Assembly (NCBI GenBank): GCA_910586015.1
Contig: CAJUGJ010000004.1
Span: forward strand, 1-64,000
Reading direction: 5' to 3'
Length of the DNA stretch: 64,000 nucleotides
Origin: an uncultured Lachnospiraceae bacterium
GTDB taxonomy: Bacteria > Bacillota > Clostridia > Lachnospirales > Lachnospiraceae
Below, one piece after another: positions 1 through 6,762 of the stretch. A program made the position numbers and the translations under genes. The notes under the pieces are model-generated. The model was not told the origin of the DNA. It did not search any database and saw nothing but the letters and a program-made list of their open reading frames with translations. Position 1 is the first letter of the stretch; each line of letters opens with the position of its first letter.

Positions 1-287
1 GCCTTTCCAACTCCATTTCCTGTTGCTGTGATTTTACCATTCTCAGCAACTTCAATTAAATCATTACCACTCTTTACATTGTAAGAAACATCATAACCCT
101 TTGTATTTTGGGATGGTGTCCAGCACCAATCATCATACTTGCCACTCGCATCTCCATCGACATAAAGAATCTTGCTAGAATATTTTAATCCTGGTGTAGC
201 CGCTGCACTTGCAGTATTTACTGGTACTAAACCAATTACCATAGCAAGGGTCAATACGAGAGCAATTTTCTTAAAGAAACTCTTCAT
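1..287 (-). CDS. secreted surface protein, N-terminal part only
   Basis: The gene starts with ATG at 287 after an AAGGAGG site and runs off the left edge of the window, so only about 95 residues are visible. Residues 1 to about 29 form a Sec signal peptide: a Lys-rich start (MKSFFKK), a hydrophobic core, and an Ala-rich cleavage region ending near NTASAAA. The mature part that follows is polar and has a stretch (around ENGKITATGNGVGK) that resembles the start of a bacterial Ig-like group 2 repeat, which is common in clostridial surface proteins. The function cannot be named from this fragment. A canonical promoter and a hairpin lie in its leader. Confidence 0.75.
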   Translation of the reverse strand, partial: MKSFFKKIALVLTLAMVIGLVPVNTASAAATPGLKYSSKILYVDGDASGKYDDWCWTPSQNTKGYDVSYNVKSGNDLIEVAENGKITATGNGVGK

Positions 288-353
288 ATTATTTCTTCCT
301 CCTTAAATATTTAGATGGGTTTGTATTATATTGCACTGTTCCCCCCTCCTCCG

Positions 354-388
354 TCTTAAAAAAATGTTAATGGCGCATTAACATTTTT
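354..388 (-). terminator. AT-rich hairpin with U-run in the leader of the secreted protein gene
   Basis: A perfect 12-bp inverted repeat (arms AAAAATGTTAAT and ATTAACATTTTT, 5-base loop) is followed on the minus strand by a run of seven T. The stem has little GC, so termination may be partial. It lies between the promoter at 440-468 and the secreted protein start at 287, where it could act as an attenuator. Confidence 0.5.
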
Positions 389-439
389 CTAAACCTCAGA
401 AAAAGCACAAGCAAATATAACCGTTCCAATAACAAGATG

Positions 440-468
440 ATTATAACAATATTCATTCGAAAGGTCAA
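440..468 (-). promoter_or_regulatory. SigA-type promoter for the secreted protein gene
   Basis: On the minus strand it reads TTGACC-N17-TATAAT, close to the vegetative consensus. Transcription would start near 433 and give a leader of about 145 nt before the ATG at 287. Confidence 0.6.
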
Positions 469-702
469 GTCTTTTTCTCTGAGAAAATGACAATTTTTAC
501 AGCCAATTTTTAGAACCTTTTCCAATCCTACTATCATATCATCTGTACTTGGTAAATCAAAAGCCAAACTTTGGACAGGTCCCCCGCCTCCACTCTACTT
601 CCTTCTGCTTGAGTTGTATTATCTTTCGTCTGTTCTTGGATGTGACACTCGAAAGATAAAATGCTGTTTGGAATGTAACTGAGTGCTTTTGGTTTTGATT
701 TG
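469..702. other. gene-free leader or spacer between the two promoters
   Basis: I recognise no gene here. One possible stem pairs ATCTTTCG with CGAAAGAT (about 622-656) around a 21-nt loop. A 66-codon frame starting with TTG at 567 has no well-placed ribosome binding site and is not called. I could not match the stretch to a known riboswitch class. Confidence 0.3.
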
Positions 703-730
703 CTTATATAATGCCTTGTGTTTGTGTCAA
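703..730 (-). promoter_or_regulatory. second, upstream SigA-type promoter
   Basis: On the minus strand it reads TTGACA-N16-TATAAG. It would produce a leader of about 400 nt ahead of the secreted protein gene, or a short transcript that ends at the hairpin at 354-388. Confidence 0.45.
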
Positions 731-777
731 AGATATGTCACGGTTTTGTCATAATTAGATTAATTTTACTTTCTAAT

Positions 778-2265
778 CTAAAGTTCCAAAATAATTTCCA
801 CTTGTGCCTGCATTTTATTGGGATCACAGATAGTATTATGTAAAACTGGTGCTATTCGGATATCCTCGATAGCTTTTGGCACTTTCGTTTTGGATAATTT
901 ACTTAATTCATCTACCAGCGCAAAATCTCCCATTGCATCATATTTATTATCAATAGCTCTCATCACACTTCTTGTAAATTTAAATGGACTTGCAGTAGAT
1001 GCAATTAAACACTTTGTTTTATCCTTTGTATGCTCTATGTAGTCATAAAGTACACTTGCTGCCACTGCAGTATGAGGATCGATAATATATTCTGTGTTTT
1101 GATATAGAGTTTTAATTGTATTTGCAGTCTGCTCTTCTGTTGCAAATCCACCTTCAAAGTCTTGTAACATTTCCTTCATATCTTGAGTAATTTCATATAC
1201 CCCTGTCTGGCTAAGTAACTGCATCAATTCTGCATTTTTTTCCGCATTATCTCCAGCAATGTGATAGATAAGACGTTCTAAGTTACTTGAAATCAAAATA
1301 TCCATAGATGGAGAACTTGTCAACTTAAACTCTCTATTCTTATTATAAGTTCCTGTTGAGAAAAAGTCATATAAGACTTTATTTTCATTAGAAGCACAAA
1401 TAAGCTTTCCGATTGGAAGTCCCATACTCTTTGCATAATAGGCAGCTAGAATATTTCCAAAGTTTCCGGTTGGTACAACTACATGAAAAGATTCTCCTTC
1501 TTTTAAAGAACCATCTGCAAGCATCTTAACATACGCATAGACATAATATACAATCTGAGGAACTAGACGCCCAATATTAATTGAGTTAGCAGAAGAAAAT
1601 TGAAATCCTTTTTTCTTCATTGCTTCCTCTAGCTTCTTATTATTAAACATTTCTTTTACACCATTTTGTGCGTCGTCAAAATTCCCACGGATTCCAATTA
1701 CATGGGTATTCGCCCCCCGTTGAGTAACCATTTGCTTTTCTTGAATTGGACTAACTCCGTCTTTTGGATAAAAAACAATAATTCGAGTTCCCTCTACATC
1801 TGCAAACCCTGCTAAAGCCGCTTTCCCTGTATCCCCAGAAGTTGCTGTCAAAATCACAATTTCATTTGAAACTTGATTTTTCTTTGCGGCTGTTGTCATT
1901 AAATGTGGCAAAATAGAAAGAGCCATATCCTTAAATGCAATCGTTGCGCCGTGAAATAATTCCAGATATATCGTATCGTTTACTTGTTTTAGTGGAGCAA
2001 TTTGTGGAGTGTCAAATTTACTATCATATGCACACTGAATACAATTTTTTAACTCTTCTTCTGTAAAATCGGTTAAATAAAGCTTCATAACCTCATAGGC
2101 TATTTGTTGATAATTATATGTCTTCATTGTTTCCAAAGATACATCTAATAGGGGAATCCTCTCTGGAACAAATAATCCTCCATCTGATGCAAGACCTTTT
2201 AAAATTGCCTGAGAAGCCGTTACCTTTTCTTTTGGATTTCGTGTACTCTGATACATTATATCCAT
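778..2265 (-). CDS. thrC: threonine synthase
   Basis: This 495-residue protein is a full-length fold type II PLP enzyme that converts O-phosphohomoserine to threonine in the cytoplasm. The N-terminal segment with YQSTRNPKEKV and GLASDGGLFVPE is typical of ThrC. The PLP lysine lies in HGATIAFKDMALS (about residue 111), the TATSGDTGKAAL phosphate-binding loop follows, and the glycine-rich VPTGNFGNILAAYYAK segment sits near residue 265. The start at 2265 has AAGGAGG about 8 nt upstream; the ATG three codons on is less well placed. It stands alone behind its own promoter. No T-box is visible in the short leader. Confidence 0.95.
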   Translation of the reverse strand: MDIMYQSTRNPKEKVTASQAILKGLASDGGLFVPERIPLLDVSLETMKTYNYQQIAYEVMKLYLTDFTEEELKNCIQCAYDSKFDTPQIAPLKQVNDTIYLELFHGATIAFKDMALSILPHLMTTAAKKNQVSNEIVILTATSGDTGKAALAGFADVEGTRIIVFYPKDGVSPIQEKQMVTQRGANTHVIGIRGNFDDAQNGVKEMFNNKKLEEAMKKKGFQFSSANSINIGRLVPQIVYYVYAYVKMLADGSLKEGESFHVVVPTGNFGNILAAYYAKSMGLPIGKLICASNENKVLYDFFSTGTYNKNREFKLTSSPSMDILISSNLERLIYHIAGDNAEKNAELMQLLSQTGVYEITQDMKEMLQDFEGGFATEEQTANTIKTLYQNTEYIIDPHTAVAASVLYDYIEHTKDKTKCLIASTASPFKFTRSVMRAIDNKYDAMGDFALVDELSKLSKTKVPKAIEDIRIAPVLHNTICDPNKMQAQVEIILEL

Positions 2266-2301
2266 TCTTCTCCCTCCTTTTCTTTTCTGACCATCTAATT
2301 T

Positions 2302-2370
2302 TATGGTGACTAGCCATAATAGAGATATAATAATCGTGCGTATTATATCACGGTTTCAGGGATTATACAA
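2302..2370 (-). promoter_or_regulatory. thrC promoter with a downstream inverted repeat
   Basis: The minus strand carries TTGTAT-N17-TATAAT (2342-2370). About 20 bases downstream of the -10 box lies the inverted repeat TTATGG-N7-CCATAA (2302-2320), in a place where a repressor could act. The operator role is inference. Confidence 0.55.
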
Positions 2371-2391
2371 GTTGCAACGGATTACATTCTT

Positions 2392-3540
2392 CTATTTGTT
2401 TTTAAAAAATTCATGTGCTCCATAGCGGAATAAGCGTTTTAAACTATTGTCGAACCAACTCGCCTTTTTTGCTGTTGTCAACTTTCTAGCAAAGAAAAAC
2501 AGTGCTCCATCTGAATAATCTTCTCCGGTTAATGCTCGTTCTACTGCCTGTTCTGTTAAGGAAGTAACCTTTACCGAATAATATCTTCCATCTCTTATCG
2601 GAGAAAACTGTCCTTTCTGAAAGACTACTTTCTTTACTGTACTTGGAAAATTATCGTTTAAAACACGATTTAAGACAACATTAGCAACTAATATTCTCCC
2701 ATAAATATCTTCGTCTGTTGCTTCTGCCTCTACAATACGCTCCATAATCTCTATTTCTTCTTCTGTCAAAGTCATCTGCATTTTTTCATTCCAAACCAGT
2801 TCTAATCCTTCTTTTAAATCAGTTCTTTCATTTGTTTGTGAAACTGTTGTCTTTGTCTGTGTTTTTTGTGAAGAGGTCTTTTGGGTACTTTTTACTGTTG
2901 TTTTTTTGGAAGAAGTCTTTTTTTCTGAGGATACTTTTTCTGTACTATTTTTCACTGTTGTTTCTTTACAAGAAGCTTTTTCAGCATTTTTCTTTGCCGC
3001 TTCTTGTAAAGAAGATTTCTTTATTTCTTCTTGAGAAATCGTTTTTCCTGTATCTCCTTCTAATGCTAAAGAAACAGCTTCTAAATTATCGACTTCTGTT
3101 CTTTGTATAGAGGTGTTTTGTATAGAATCTTTTTTTGAATGTTCTATAAACTCTCCTAGTGAAATGGATAGTGTCTGTGTTTGAAATTGTATCTGTTTCC
3201 AAAAATTTATATTTGATGTTTCACTTTTTCCAAATAAGACTAACTCTTCTTCTTGTTCTATTTCAAAATTTCCTATTAATAATCCAGAGATGAAACAGAT
3301 AGAGAACATATTTGGTTCTTCTGACTGAATAGGAATTATCGTTTCTTGAATCTCTTCTTGTGTTTTTTCTTCAAGCTTATCAAAGAAATGTCCTGCTACT
3401 TTCGGACTTACCATCAAAATTCCTGCTCCTGCTAAACAAGCAACAAAATATCTGCATTTTTTCTTACTTTTTTTAATCCAGTTCCCAGCGTAACCTCTAA
3501 CATCTTTTATCTTTCGAAGAAACGAGTTTATGTATTTCAT
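2392..3540 (-). CDS. SleB-like cell wall hydrolase with membrane anchor
   Basis: The start is placed at ATG 3540 because GGAGGG lies 8 nt upstream; a longer frame from 3570 would put that site inside the gene. The protein has 382 residues. A basic N-terminus is followed by one hydrophobic segment (about 31-50), then a long low-complexity region rich in Lys, Ser, Thr and Gln that probably spans the wall. The C-terminal Hydrolase_2 domain (about 262-378) resembles spore cortex-lytic SleB: it holds the presumed catalytic Glu in ERIVEAEA, then VANVVLNRVLN, FQKGQFSPI and the GALFFFAR segment. It is likely a peptidoglycan hydrolase working outside the membrane. Whether it serves germination or growth cannot be told. 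It has its own promoter. Confidence 0.85.
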   Translation of the reverse strand: MKYINSFLRKIKDVRGYAGNWIKKSKKKCRYFVACLAGAGILMVSPKVAGHFFDKLEEKTQEEIQETIIPIQSEEPNMFSICFISGLLIGNFEIEQEEELVLFGKSETSNINFWKQIQFQTQTLSISLGEFIEHSKKDSIQNTSIQRTEVDNLEAVSLALEGDTGKTISQEEIKKSSLQEAAKKNAEKASCKETTVKNSTEKVSSEKKTSSKKTTVKSTQKTSSQKTQTKTTVSQTNERTDLKEGLELVWNEKMQMTLTEEEIEIMERIVEAEATDEDIYGRILVANVVLNRVLNDNFPSTVKKVVFQKGQFSPIRDGRYYSVKVTSLTEQAVERALTGEDYSDGALFFFARKLTTAKKASWFDNSLKRLFRYGAHEFFKNK

Positions 3541-3627
3541 CGTTTTTCCCTCCAAATCTTCAGATATCATTTATCTATTTTAAACGCTACGGTTGCCAGA
3601 TACTGGATTCCGTTCACGGATGCTTGT

Positions 3628-3655
3628 ATTATAACAGAGCTGATTTTCCAGTCAA
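3628..3655 (-). promoter_or_regulatory. promoter of the SleB-like hydrolase gene
   Basis: TTGACT-N16-TATAAT on the minus strand lies about 90 bases upstream of the ATG at 3540. It is a vegetative-type promoter, not an obvious SigE, SigG or SigK site. Confidence 0.65.
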
Positions 3656-3935
3656 GTCCTTCCAATTAATTTCGTTACTATCAGCCGATTAGAATTTTTT
3701 CTTTACCTTTTCTATTGATTTATTAACTAATTATTAAGTCCTTAAACTTCTTTCTTTTGTGGACTTTAACTATTTTTCTTTTTTCAAAATTGTTACATTT
3801 TTGTTAATTTTGTTTTTCTTATTTTTTCATCTTTTTGTTTCTTATTTTTCATCCCTACTCTCTTGTAAAAAAAAAAGAAATCATATACTATATAATGTAA
3901 GAAACTAGTTTACTTTATCTTGAAAGGAAAATTTT
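3656..3935. other. AT-rich gene-free spacer with a -10 element for the AP2 gene
   Basis: This stretch is very rich in T on the plus strand. A TATAAT at 3891-3896 sits about 40 bases ahead of the AP2 gene and is preceded by a 10-base A-run (3867-3876), but no good -35 box is spaced to it. AAAGGAAA lies just upstream of the ATG at 3936. Nothing else is recognised. Confidence 0.4.
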
Positions 3936-4751
3936 ATGCCAAACACTGTAGGGGTATTTTCTGCGCAAAAAAAAGATGGAACCGTTTATTTTCGTTCTTC
4001 CATCACATATCATGGCAAACATATCAGTCTTGGCAGCTTCTCTACTGAACAAAAAGCACATGACGCCTATTGTTTAGCTTCTAATCTTTTATTTTTTAAT
4101 TCAAAAGAAACCTGCTCTTATCAGCCAGAAGATTATTTAGATTATGGAACTGCAGTAACATTTTCTAAGTGGGTAATGTTGTTGAATTTCAAGGCAAATA
4201 ATGTTTATTGTCGTAATCCTATTTATTTAAAGCATCGCTATTTTATCTATTACTTAGATATCTCAACTCCTTTAAAGTTTGATATTGATGATCTTTTTTA
4301 TTACATGAACCATAAAATCTTACGTCGAGGTAATCACTTATTTGTTTCTGATTATGGAATGCAGGTCAATATTCTCTCTCGATATGGTATACGAAATTAT
4401 AGTGTGGCAGGAAAAGATTACCGTTTTGTTAATGAAGATCCTTTCGATTATCGATATGGCAATATTGAAATTATTAATCGCTATTATGGAGTTACTAAAA
4501 CTCAAAAGGTAAATACTATTGAATATACTGCAAAAATTCATGTTAATGGTTCTATTCTTATAGGGCGCTATCAAAGTGAAATAGAAGCTGCAATTGCCTA
4601 TAATAAAGCTGTGGCTATATTAAAAAAACAGGGAATTACAAAAAATTTTTTTGAAAATTATATCGAAGATATCAATGAAATTGATTATGCAAAAATTTAT
4701 CATCAAATCAGAATAAGTAACAAAATTCGTAATTATATTACAATTTCTTAA
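3936..4751 (+). CDS. two-AP2-domain protein with a decayed HNH core
   Basis: This 271-residue soluble protein has three parts. Residues 5-60 look like an AP2 DNA-binding domain (YFRSSITYHGKHISLG then FSTEQKAHDAYCLA). Residues 125-181 follow the layout of the HNH core of AP2-containing homing endonucleases, ending in EDPFDYRYGNIEII where active enzymes have a D-N-R-x-x-N-L motif. Residues 183-240 form a second AP2-like domain (YTAKIHVNGSILIGRY then EIEAAIAYNKAVA). The catalytic His that normally precedes the D-N-R motif is not visible; the equivalent stretch reads DYRFVNEDP. I infer a sequence-specific DNA-binding protein derived from a homing endonuclease, not an active nuclease. It stands alone, convergent with the ABC operon. 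Confidence 0.6.
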   Translation: MPNTVGVFSAQKKDGTVYFRSSITYHGKHISLGSFSTEQKAHDAYCLASNLLFFNSKETCSYQPEDYLDYGTAVTFSKWVMLLNFKANNVYCRNPIYLKHRYFIYYLDISTPLKFDIDDLFYYMNHKILRRGNHLFVSDYGMQVNILSRYGIRNYSVAGKDYRFVNEDPFDYRYGNIEIINRYYGVTKTQKVNTIEYTAKIHVNGSILIGRYQSEIEAAIAYNKAVAILKKQGITKNFFENYIEDINEIDYAKIYHQIRISNKIRNYITIS

Positions 4752-4850
4752 AATTCAAATATTTTTTTATTTTTTTTTAAAAAAGACTATGCTTTTTTTA
4801 AAATTCGTGTTATAATATCACTATATTTTTCTTCTTCCATTTTCATAGTA

Positions 4851-4890
4851 AAAAAATGAGCTTCTGCTTTTATGCAGAAGCTCATTTTTT
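4851..4890. terminator. strong bidirectional terminator
   Basis: A perfect 17-bp stem (arms AAAAAATGAGCTTCTGC and its complement, 6-base loop) with A and T runs on both sides ends both the AP2 gene and the leftward ABC operon, which converge here. Confidence 0.9.
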
Positions 4891-4894
4891 CTTC

Positions 4895-5788
4895 TTAACA
4901 AGGAGTTATTTTTCTAGAAGCCAGCCACAAAAATAAAAGAGATACTATTAATTGAAGGATAAGGCTAATAAAAAACCAATGTTCATAACAAAACGGACTC
5001 ATTCCATTTGACATTAAAAATAAATATCCCTCTTGTGTTCCATACCCTATCTGATCTTTTAACATAGAAAAAAAGCTGATTATCGGATTTAATAATAATA
5101 TATAAATCCAATTTCCTATTGCTTTTCCACAAGATGTTAATAAAAAAGAAAGATGATAGGAGATATCCTCCTTATTTAACAGACTTAAAATGCCAACTCC
5201 TATTACTAATAGAAGACTTAAAAAAACTAGAACTAACATAGCAAAGTAAGAACAAACCGTAGCGGCAGTAGTGCGTTTACAATAAGTAGAAAAAAAGATA
5301 GAGATACTTCCTAAATAAATTGCTGTTACAATAAGAAATAATAAAAATTTAGCAAGGTCTAATAAAGTAATACCACCGATAGAAAAACATAATGCAATAA
5401 TTGGAAGAGAAGAAACTGCCAATAAAATCATAATACTGATTGAAGAAAGCAATTTCCCTAAGATAATTTGAAATGGTGTTAATTTTGTTGTCAGTAAGAT
5501 ATCCAGTGTCTGTTTTTCACGCTCTCCTGATATCGATCCTGCTGTCAAAGCAGGAACTAAAAGAAGAAACAGAATAAATTCAATTCCAGTAATAATCCCA
5601 TAAATAGTCAAAATATCTTCATAATGAAGTTTATTATAATATTCATTTCCCTTTCCAAATGTAATATAAAAAGAAAATAACCCAAATAGTGCCAGAAAAG
5701 CATTATAGCAAAAAATCAAAACAGGGGTTCTATACATTCTTGCTGTCTGCTTTAACTCTCTTTTATAAACTGGATTTAAGAACTTCAT
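4895..5788 (-). CDS. ABC-2 type transporter permease
   Basis: This 297-residue membrane protein has about six hydrophobic segments. After the first comes the motif SGEREKQTLDILLTT, typical of ABC-2 permeases that work with single-domain ATPases in export or membrane remodelling. The start at 5788 is supported by AAGGTGG and lies 26 bases inside the end of the ATPase gene, so the two are translationally coupled. The substrate is unknown. The neighbouring large membrane protein suggests a Gld-like three-part complex. It is the last gene of the operon and is followed directly by the strong terminator. Confidence 0.85.
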   Translation of the reverse strand: MKFLNPVYKRELKQTARMYRTPVLIFCYNAFLALFGLFSFYITFGKGNEYYNKLHYEDILTIYGIITGIEFILFLLLVPALTAGSISGEREKQTLDILLTTKLTPFQIILGKLLSSISIMILLAVSSLPIIALCFSIGGITLLDLAKFLLFLIVTAIYLGSISIFFSTYCKRTTAATVCSYFAMLVLVFLSLLLVIGVGILSLLNKEDISYHLSFLLTSCGKAIGNWIYILLLNPIISFFSMLKDQIGYGTQEGYLFLMSNGMSPFCYEHWFFISLILQLIVSLLFLWLASRKITPC

Positions 5789-6752
5789 ATTCCACCTTAC
5801 TTTCTAACTCTTCTGGCTCTAGATCCTCCAATTCGGAATTCTTCGTAAGCCTTAAAAATAAAGCTTCTAAGCTGCCTTCATCTCTTTTAAAAGAAGATAT
5901 CTTTGCCCCTGCATAGATAAGTGCCGTTAAAAGTTGTGCTTCCTCTTCTTTTTCTCCACTAAAGGAAAAATTAATGCTCCCTGCCTTACTTGCTATATTA
6001 GATGCTAAAGGATGTTCTTTTAATACTTTTAATGCTTCTTCTGTTCCTTGTGTAAGTTGCAACTGAATTGGATTTGCCGCTTTTTGTTGTTGTTTAATCT
6101 CTTCGATACTTCCCTGCATAATTAATGTTCCACTGTCAATAATTCCAATATTTGTACAAAGTTCTGCCAGTTCATTTAATATATGAGAACTAATTAAAAT
6201 GGTTTTCCCCTCTCCACAAAGCTGTCTTAAAATTTCTTTCATTTCTCTTCTAGAATGAGGACCCATTCCAGAGGCTGGTTCATCTAATACAAGTAGTTCT
6301 GGATCGTGAATTAATGTTCTTGCTAGACAAAGTCTTTGTTTCATTCCACGAGATAAATGATCTACAAACATTTCTCTTTTAGTAGATAATCCTACTAAAT
6401 CTAAGAGCTCTTGACCTTTTTTCTCTGCACCTTTTCCATAATATCCGTAAATATCTAAGTAAAACTCCATATATTCAGAAACTTTTAAGTTGTCATAAAC
6501 TCCAAAAAAATCAGGCATATATCCTATTTTCTGCTTTCTCAAATTGGAACTTTTTAGAGCATCTTCCCCATTGAATATCATACTTCCAGAGTCTGGCGAA
6601 ATTAATCCAGCAATGATTTTCATTGTTGTTGTTTTTCCTGCTCCATTTGGCCCAACAAATCCAAATAACTGTCCTTGTTCTACAGACATTGAAAAATGAT
6701 CCAACGCCAGAATTTTTCTATATGATTTCACTAAATTTTTAAGTTCTAGCAT
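5763..6752 (-). CDS. ABC transporter ATP-binding protein
   Basis: A 329-residue cytoplasmic ATPase of the CcmA/NatA group. Walker A is GPNGAGKTT (residues 34-42), the signature is LSRGMKQRLCLAR, and Walker B is LLVLDEPASGMGP. The Asp of the usual GLDP after Walker B is replaced, giving GMGP. The H-loop is in ISSHILNEL. The last 110 residues are a regulatory extension common in this group. It pairs with the overlapping permease at 4895-5788 and powers it. A ribosome binding site, AGGAGG, precedes the ATG. Confidence 0.9.
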   Translation of the reverse strand: MLELKNLVKSYRKILALDHFSMSVEQGQLFGFVGPNGAGKTTTMKIIAGLISPDSGSMIFNGEDALKSSNLRKQKIGYMPDFFGVYDNLKVSEYMEFYLDIYGYYGKGAEKKGQELLDLVGLSTKREMFVDHLSRGMKQRLCLARTLIHDPELLVLDEPASGMGPHSRREMKEILRQLCGEGKTILISSHILNELAELCTNIGIIDSGTLIMQGSIEEIKQQQKAANPIQLQLTQGTEEALKVLKEHPLASNIASKAGSINFSFSGEKEEEAQLLTALIYAGAKISSFKRDEGSLEALFLRLTKNSELEDLEPEELESKVEYEVLKSSL

Positions 6753-6762
6753 AAGATCCTCC

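Noticed and set aside
367..567. A 66-codon frame on the minus strand with a TTG start
   Set aside because: It has no well-placed ribosome binding site, contains the promoter at 440-468 and ends in the hairpin at 354-388, so it is more likely leader than gene.
2266..2391. A T-box or other threonine leader for thrC
   Set aside because: The promoter lies less than 110 bases from the gene and no T-box sequence or terminator is present.
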